Source: Hyphomicrobium_A sp963817485
GTDB taxonomy: Bacteria; Pseudomonadota; Alphaproteobacteria; Rhizobiales; Hyphomicrobiaceae
DNA length: 64,000 nucleotides
Direction of reading: 5' to 3'
Assembly (NCBI GenBank): GCA_963817485.1
Contig: CAWFOR010000003.1
Coordinates: forward strand, 62,001-126,000
Made by a program: the position numbers and the translations under genes. Shown piece by piece: positions 60,404 through 64,000 of this stretch. The notes beneath the pieces are model-generated. The model had not been told where the DNA came from and searched no databases. It saw only the letters and a list, made by a program, of their open reading frames with translations. Every line of letters begins with the position of its first letter. Within the stretch, counting starts at the first letter, position 1.

Positions 60404-61493
60404 TCATGCCATCCTCTCCGCCTCGGTCACGCCTTTCCATCGGCGCGAGGCTTCCCAAAGGCGGCTCGCGAAATTCAAAGGATCGAGGATTCCGTGTCGC
60501 GCCCACCACGCTCGCTCATCCCCTGTGTGGTGCAGCGAGTTGTGATGCCCATTGCATAATGGAACGGTGAACTCATCCGAAACCTTGAGCCCGAGCGCGC
60601 TCGGTTGGGCAAAGCGAATGTGATGCGCCTGGGCGGGTCTGCGGCCGCATACTAGGCAAGGCTCATTGGCGACAAAGGCAAGATGCGCCTTATCACGGAC
60701 GCGCTTTTCCTTTGGAAAGGCGAGCTGAGCGGCGTGCCTTTGCGCCATTGATCGATAAGTCTTCGCGTTCAGGCTCCTTAGCCTCGTTGTGAGTTAGGGT
60801 CTTGACCCGCTCTTTAAGCGCCGAGCCAAGCCTTTTGACAGGATCAACATCAGCCGTCTTTCTCAGCGCGGGGTAGCATGGCAAGGCTGATGAGGTTGGC
60901 TTCCCAGAACGCATAGACCGCATCCACGGTGGGCAGGGCGCGCACCGCTTGCAGGGTCGCGCCGCGAAGGCATCGGCACTCGTGAAAGCTCAGTGCGGGT
61001 CGCTGTGCAGCAGTGCGAAGCGGTCGGGCGAAGTTGGTTGCCTGCTGGCGAGCTTCGTGCCGGTGACGCCGCGTGACGCCCCGCTGCTCCTTGTCGTAGA
61101 GCGCCAGCCCGAAGGGATTGCCGAAGGTCGCCAGCGCGCGCTTGGTGGCGTCGGTCTCGGCGGCCTTGAGCGCGATCTCATGCGCCGTCTCGGCCAGCGC
61201 GCGATCTGCCGACGCCGGTGCCGATGCCCTCGCGCACGATGATGGCGTCGCCGGCGCGCACCGTGATGCGCACCTTGGCGGTATAGAAGCAGGCGGTCTC
61301 GCCGCTGCTGCGTCTCCCGCCACAGGCAGCGCGGCGACAGCGTCTGCCGGTCCCAGCTATCGTAGCCGAAGATGCGATTGGCCTCGGCAATGACGTGCCA
61401 GCCTTCGACGTAGCTGATGGGCGTGCCGTTGTTCGCCCGCGTCTTGACGTGGCGATAGCGCAGCTTGGCTTTCAGCGCTTGCTGCTGTTGCAT
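60404..61493 (-). CDS. Rad52/Rad22-type annealing protein with C-terminal HNH-like zinc domain (about four frameshifts)
   Basis: The N-terminal part YVEGWHVIAEANRIFGYDSWD, then AKVRITVRAGDAIIVREGIGTG and EIALKAAETDATKRALATFGN, matches the core of the Rad52 single-strand annealing family. The C-terminal part LVCGRRPAQAHH, then FTVPLCNGHHNSLHH, is an HNH-like or DUF968-like zinc domain. The pieces lie in five frames, 61493 to about 61330, about 61330-61200, 61200-60850, 60870-60720 and 60720-60404, each step fitting one extra base. I read them as one protein of about 360 residues. Two separate genes are the alternative, with the boundary near 60800. Confidence 0.75.
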
Positions 61494-61505
61494 CGGTGAA
61501 CGCCA

Positions 61506-62027
61506 TTACTTGGTCCTCACGCTGAGTTGGAGGCGCGGCGGCTCCAGAACCGCGCCTTCGATCGCCGTGCCGGCCTTGAGCGCGGCCAGTAGGCCCTGTC
61601 GATCGAGCTTGGGAGGCTGCGGCTTCCAGTAGGCGGCAGGGATCTTGGTCTCCTCGACCACCTCGAGGGTCGGCGCTCCATGGCGCAGGGAGGCGGTAAA
61701 GTCGGCGACCAAGAGCTTTGGGATCTCGGCTTCGTTCATGGCCTTAAGCGCCAGCTCCCGCTTGCGCTTGGCGCTCGTCTCGAAGCGTTCGATCCGCGCC
61801 TTCATGTCGGAAAGACGTGTGGAGAGGCCGGCGGCCAGCGCCTCATCGTCTAGTGCCGAGCGGATGACCTCGGCTAGCATCTCGCGAAGGTCGGTGATTC
61901 CTTCGAGCGTGTCGGCGAGGGTTTCGGCATCGAGGTCGGGAATTTCGGCCAGGAGGCGATCGCGAAGGTGCTTGTGCGTAGCAACTTCAGCAGGGACCGC
62001 AGCGGCTATGTATGTCTCCACGCGCAT
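61506..62027 (-). CDS. Siphovirus Gp157-like protein
   Basis: The protein has 173 residues: an N-terminal helical part (LRDRLLAEIPDLDAETLADTLEGITDLREML), a coiled middle (KARIERFETSAKRKRELALKAM) and the C-terminal signature IPAAYWKPQPPKLDRQGLLAAL. This is the pattern of phage Gp157 proteins, which have been linked to phage resistance and accompany phage annealing proteins. It ends 13 bp before the Rad52 gene and is probably co-transcribed with it. Confidence 0.8.
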   Translation of the reverse strand: MRVETYIAAAVPAEVATHKHLRDRLLAEIPDLDAETLADTLEGITDLREMLAEVIRSALDDEALAAGLSTRLSDMKARIERFETSAKRKRELALKAMNEAEIPKLLVADFTASLRHGAPTLEVVEETKIPAAYWKPQPPKLDRQGLLAALKAGTAIEGAVLEPPRLQLSVRTK

Positions 62028-62089
62028 AAGGACGCCCGCAAAAGACGATCGAGCTAAACAGTATCATAGTATGGCTATTTGTCAAGTAT

Positions 62090-62109
62090 ATAGCTCAGTT
62101 ACGAGCTAT
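62090..62109. promoter_or_regulatory. Inverted repeat at the divergent XRE/Gp157 promoter region
   Basis: Perfect 7-bp arms ATAGCTC and GAGCTAT are separated by 6 bases, ending 5 bp before the XRE start. The region 62040-62114 is much richer in A+T than its surroundings. Position and symmetry suit an autoregulatory operator. Confidence 0.5.
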
Positions 62110-62114
62110 TTTAA

Positions 62115-62360
62115 ATGATTCTTCCTCTCCAGATCCGAGCTGCGCGCGTGTTGCTGGGCCTAAGTCAAGCGGAGCTCGCTTCAAGATCCGGGATCGGCTT
62201 AGCCACCCTTAAGAGGATAGAGAGCGCCGGGACCGAGCTGACGGGAACCGCACAGACTATGTCCCGGATCCAAAAAGCGCTCGAGGCGGGCGGTGTTACC
62301 TTCATCGACCAGGAGGGGGAACAGGGACCCGGCGTTCGCTTGCGCAAACCGGTCATTTAG
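62115..62360 (+). CDS. Small XRE-family transcriptional regulator
   Basis: The protein has 81 residues with a Cro/CI-type helix-turn-helix at about 8-62 (RAARVLLGLSQAELASRSGIGLATLKRIESAG) and the end GPGVRLRKPVI. This is a common small regulator in alphaproteobacteria. It is divergent from the Gp157-Rad52 module, which it may repress. There is no Shine-Dalgarno sequence before the ATG, so translation may be leaderless. Confidence 0.88.
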   Translation: MILPLQIRAARVLLGLSQAELASRSGIGLATLKRIESAGTELTGTAQTMSRIQKALEAGGVTFIDQEGEQGPGVRLRKPVI

Positions 62361-62422
62361 GCCGCCCCATCACCTTGCCCTCATGATTTACCTACCGCAG
62401 AAGAGGCGACAGCAGACCAGAG

Positions 62423-63181
62423 ATGACGCGTCCGTTCGCGCGTGATAATTCACGATGGTGCCGCAGGGTGTTGAGTGGGAACGATCATTTGAAGCCGGGC
62501 AGGCAGTCCGCGGGTGTATGGCGCGGGTTCATCGCGATGCTTCTGTCGGCCTGCGTCGCCGGCTGCGCCTATCACTTGGACGATCCCGTCGATGCGCACT
62601 ACCAGCGCTACAAGGCGCGCATGCCCGAGGGCGATCGCGTCTTCGCCTGCCACGCCTACGGCTGCAAGATACAGACGCCGTTCCGCTTCACGGACGCCGA
62701 CATCGCCAAGCTGCAGTCCCTGATGTCGGCCGCAAAGACCAAGACCGCGGCGGACGAGCGCGCGGCCATCCGCGAGACGCTCGCGTGGATGGAGCACAGG
62801 GTCGATGCCGAAGTCGGCACGGCGAACGATCGGCCCGGCGACGACTTCGGCGGCAGCGGCGACCCCTCGCAGATGGACTGCGTCGACGTGGCGACAAATC
62901 TGTCGAGCTACATGCTCGTTCTCGATGGGCACCAGCTCCTGCGCCACCACAGCGTCGGCGGCGTCTACGTGAAGGAGGACTACCGCAAGGGCGTCTCCGG
63001 CTGGACGCACTACGCCGGCATCCTCATCGAGAAGGGATCGAACCAGAAGTACGCCGTCGACGGATGGCTGCTGGCAAGCGGCAAGCCGCCGGAGATCATT
63101 GAAGTCGAGAAGTGGTACATCGACGACTCGAGCATCGTCTTCGGCGGCCAGGGCTCAGGCAAGGGCACACAACCCAACTAG
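62423..63181 (+). CDS. Lipoprotein with possible cysteine-hydrolase triad, copy B
   Basis: ATG 62423 gives 252 residues; the n-region before the lipobox (LLSACVAGC) is unusually long, and ATG 62537 would be too short. The triad positions Cys, His and Asp match copy A. The last 20 residues (SIVFGGQGSGKGTQPN) differ from copy A. It is intact, without frame breaks, and sits between the XRE gene and a second porin gene. Confidence 0.72.
   Translation: MTRPFARDNSRWCRRVLSGNDHLKPGRQSAGVWRGFIAMLLSACVAGCAYHLDDPVDAHYQRYKARMPEGDRVFACHAYGCKIQTPFRFTDADIAKLQSLMSAAKTKTAADERAAIRETLAWMEHRVDAEVGTANDRPGDDFGGSGDPSQMDCVDVATNLSSYMLVLDGHQLLRHHSVGGVYVKEDYRKGVSGWTHYAGILIEKGSNQKYAVDGWLLASGKPPEIIEVEKWYIDDSSIVFGGQGSGKGTQPN
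62554..63127. repeat. Inverted repeat, right copy (574 bp)
   Basis: This is the partner of 57416-57989, in opposite orientation. Seven of the 8 mismatches lie in the codons for the mature lipoprotein; only the ACC/ATT pair (two bases) changes an amino acid. Confidence 0.92.
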
Positions 63182-63354
63182 CGTCGGTCGACAGGCCCGA
63201 TGCTCGAACGCCCGAGTGGGCGTAGGCGAGAGATCCGAAATCAGCGGCGACGAGCCATTCGCTCAGACGGCGACCTAGGATGGTCGCCTGAGGCGCCGAA
63301 TAGAGCCATCGCTTCAGCGCTCGCTCTTCCCAAAGCACAGGGGGAAAACCAAGA

Positions 63355-63378
63355 GAGCCACCCCTCGCGGGGTGGCTC
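63355..63378 (-). terminator. Terminator of the second porin gene
   Basis: Perfect 10-bp arms GAGCCACCCC and GGGGTGGCTC flank a 4-base loop. On the minus strand the stem is followed by TCTTGGTTTT. It lies 39 bp after the stop at 63417. Confidence 0.8.
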
Positions 63379-63416
63379 CTTCGGGGTCCTGCGTAGGTGG
63401 AGTAGCGGAAGTAGGA

Positions 63417-64000
63417 TTAGAATTGGATCATAGCGCCAACGGTGACCATCTTGAAGGTGTCGAGAGACGTTTCGCCGGGGAAGGCGCCGTTCTGGAAGCC
63501 TGGCTCGAAAAAGGCGTCCCGTCGGTTTGTTGGTAGATCGCATACAGGTCCATCGCGGCCGCATCGATGTGCTGCACAACACCCCCCTGCCAGAAAGTGA
63601 GTTCTGCGCCGAATGAGGTGCCCGGATTCGTGCCTGCTTCGTCGTGACGGTACATACCGAAGATCGTGGTCGTGCCGAGAGCAAACCACTTGCTGCTCGA
63701 TACCGGGCTGGATGAACCAGGTCGTGCTCGTCGGATCCCACACGTTCTGGAGAACGGGGCCGCTGCCTTGGTCAGATTGTTCTGGAAGAAGTCTGTAAAT
63801 TTCTGTCTGCCCCAACCGCCGTACAGATAGAGGCCGGTCGGGTCATGTTTGATCGTGGCTGCTGCACCTTCCCAGGTGCAGGCATAGTCAGTAACGAGGG
63901 GATTTCCGGCGGGGCCGGTTTTACCAGTTTGTGTGCCGCCGCATGCTGTCCCGGATTGGCTGTTTGTTTGGTTGGCTACAGGTGGTGGAGCCTATGATCG
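63417..64000 (-). CDS. Second porin gene, partial (cut by the window edge; frameshifted)
   Basis: This is the 3' part of a porin gene like the one at 58256-59743. It ends TFKMVTVGAMIQF with terminal Phe, and GVVQHIDAAAMDLYAIYQ matches GVVQEIDAAAMSLWLSYR of the first porin. The last 65 codons lie in a different frame from the upstream strands, so at least one frame change occurs near 63500-63530, and others are likely further upstream. The start lies beyond the right edge. Confidence 0.75.

Noticed and set aside
57416..63127. The two lipoprotein copies as one gene duplicated by an assembly error
   Set aside because: The eight mismatches, mostly silent, and the different N- and C-terminal ends argue for two real genes. 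Read depth would settle it.

Overview
The window is high-GC DNA from an alphaproteobacterium, most likely a member of the Hyphomicrobiales (Rhizobiales). The order rseP-bamA-lpxD-fabZ-lpxA-lpxI-lpxB next to gltA, gltX, comEC and lexA, the run moeA-moaC-trpC-trpD-trpG-trpE-ppiD, and the neighbourhood tpiA-secG-pyrG-kdsA fit that order. So do LpxI in place of LpxH, a direct-repeat LexA box of the GTTC-N7-GTTC type, and Porin_2-like porins. I saw no rRNA, tRNA, CRISPR array or insertion sequence.

Layout. 0.1-9 kb is an outer-membrane block: site-2 protease RseP, assembly factor BamA and the lipid A genes lpxD, fabZ, lpxA, lpxI and lpxB. 9-15.1 kb holds gltA, gltX, comEC and lexA with its own box. 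15.5-20.7 kb holds a small BamE-like lipoprotein, molybdopterin genes moeA and moaC, trpC, a one-domain ModE-like regulator, trpD and trpG. 20.8-26.6 kb is an accessory insert inside the trp series: a secreted protein, a SixA phosphatase, a patatin-like lipoprotein and a broken autotransporter. 26.8-30.3 kb has trpE and ppiD. 30.5-45.8 kb is core metabolism and envelope biology: tpiA, secG, pyrG, a PII gene, kdsA, a Kef-type antiporter, a PfkB kinase, tkt, pgk, ccdA and thiD. 46-57.3 kb holds an MFS transporter, a dipeptide epimerase, a large membrane-anchored coiled-coil protein resembling the polar-growth protein GPR, an Hpt protein, a 2Fe-2S ferredoxin with a ferredoxin-NADP reductase, a GNAT enzyme and a VWA protein.

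The last 6.6 kb is the most unusual part. Two copies of a lipoprotein gene share 574 bp with 8 mismatches (my count) in inverted orientation. Between them lie a porin gene and a phage-derived module: a Gp157-like protein, a Rad52-type annealing protein apparently fused to an HNH-like zinc domain, and a divergent XRE regulator. A second porin gene runs off the right edge. Recombination between the repeats would invert about 4.6 kb.

At least 13 genes, including essential ones (bamA, lpxD, pyrG, pgk), are interrupted by one-base frame changes. Most fit a single extra base, several of them in a short C or G run. I read these as errors in the sequence, not pseudogenes, and give each such gene as one feature over its inferred full extent.
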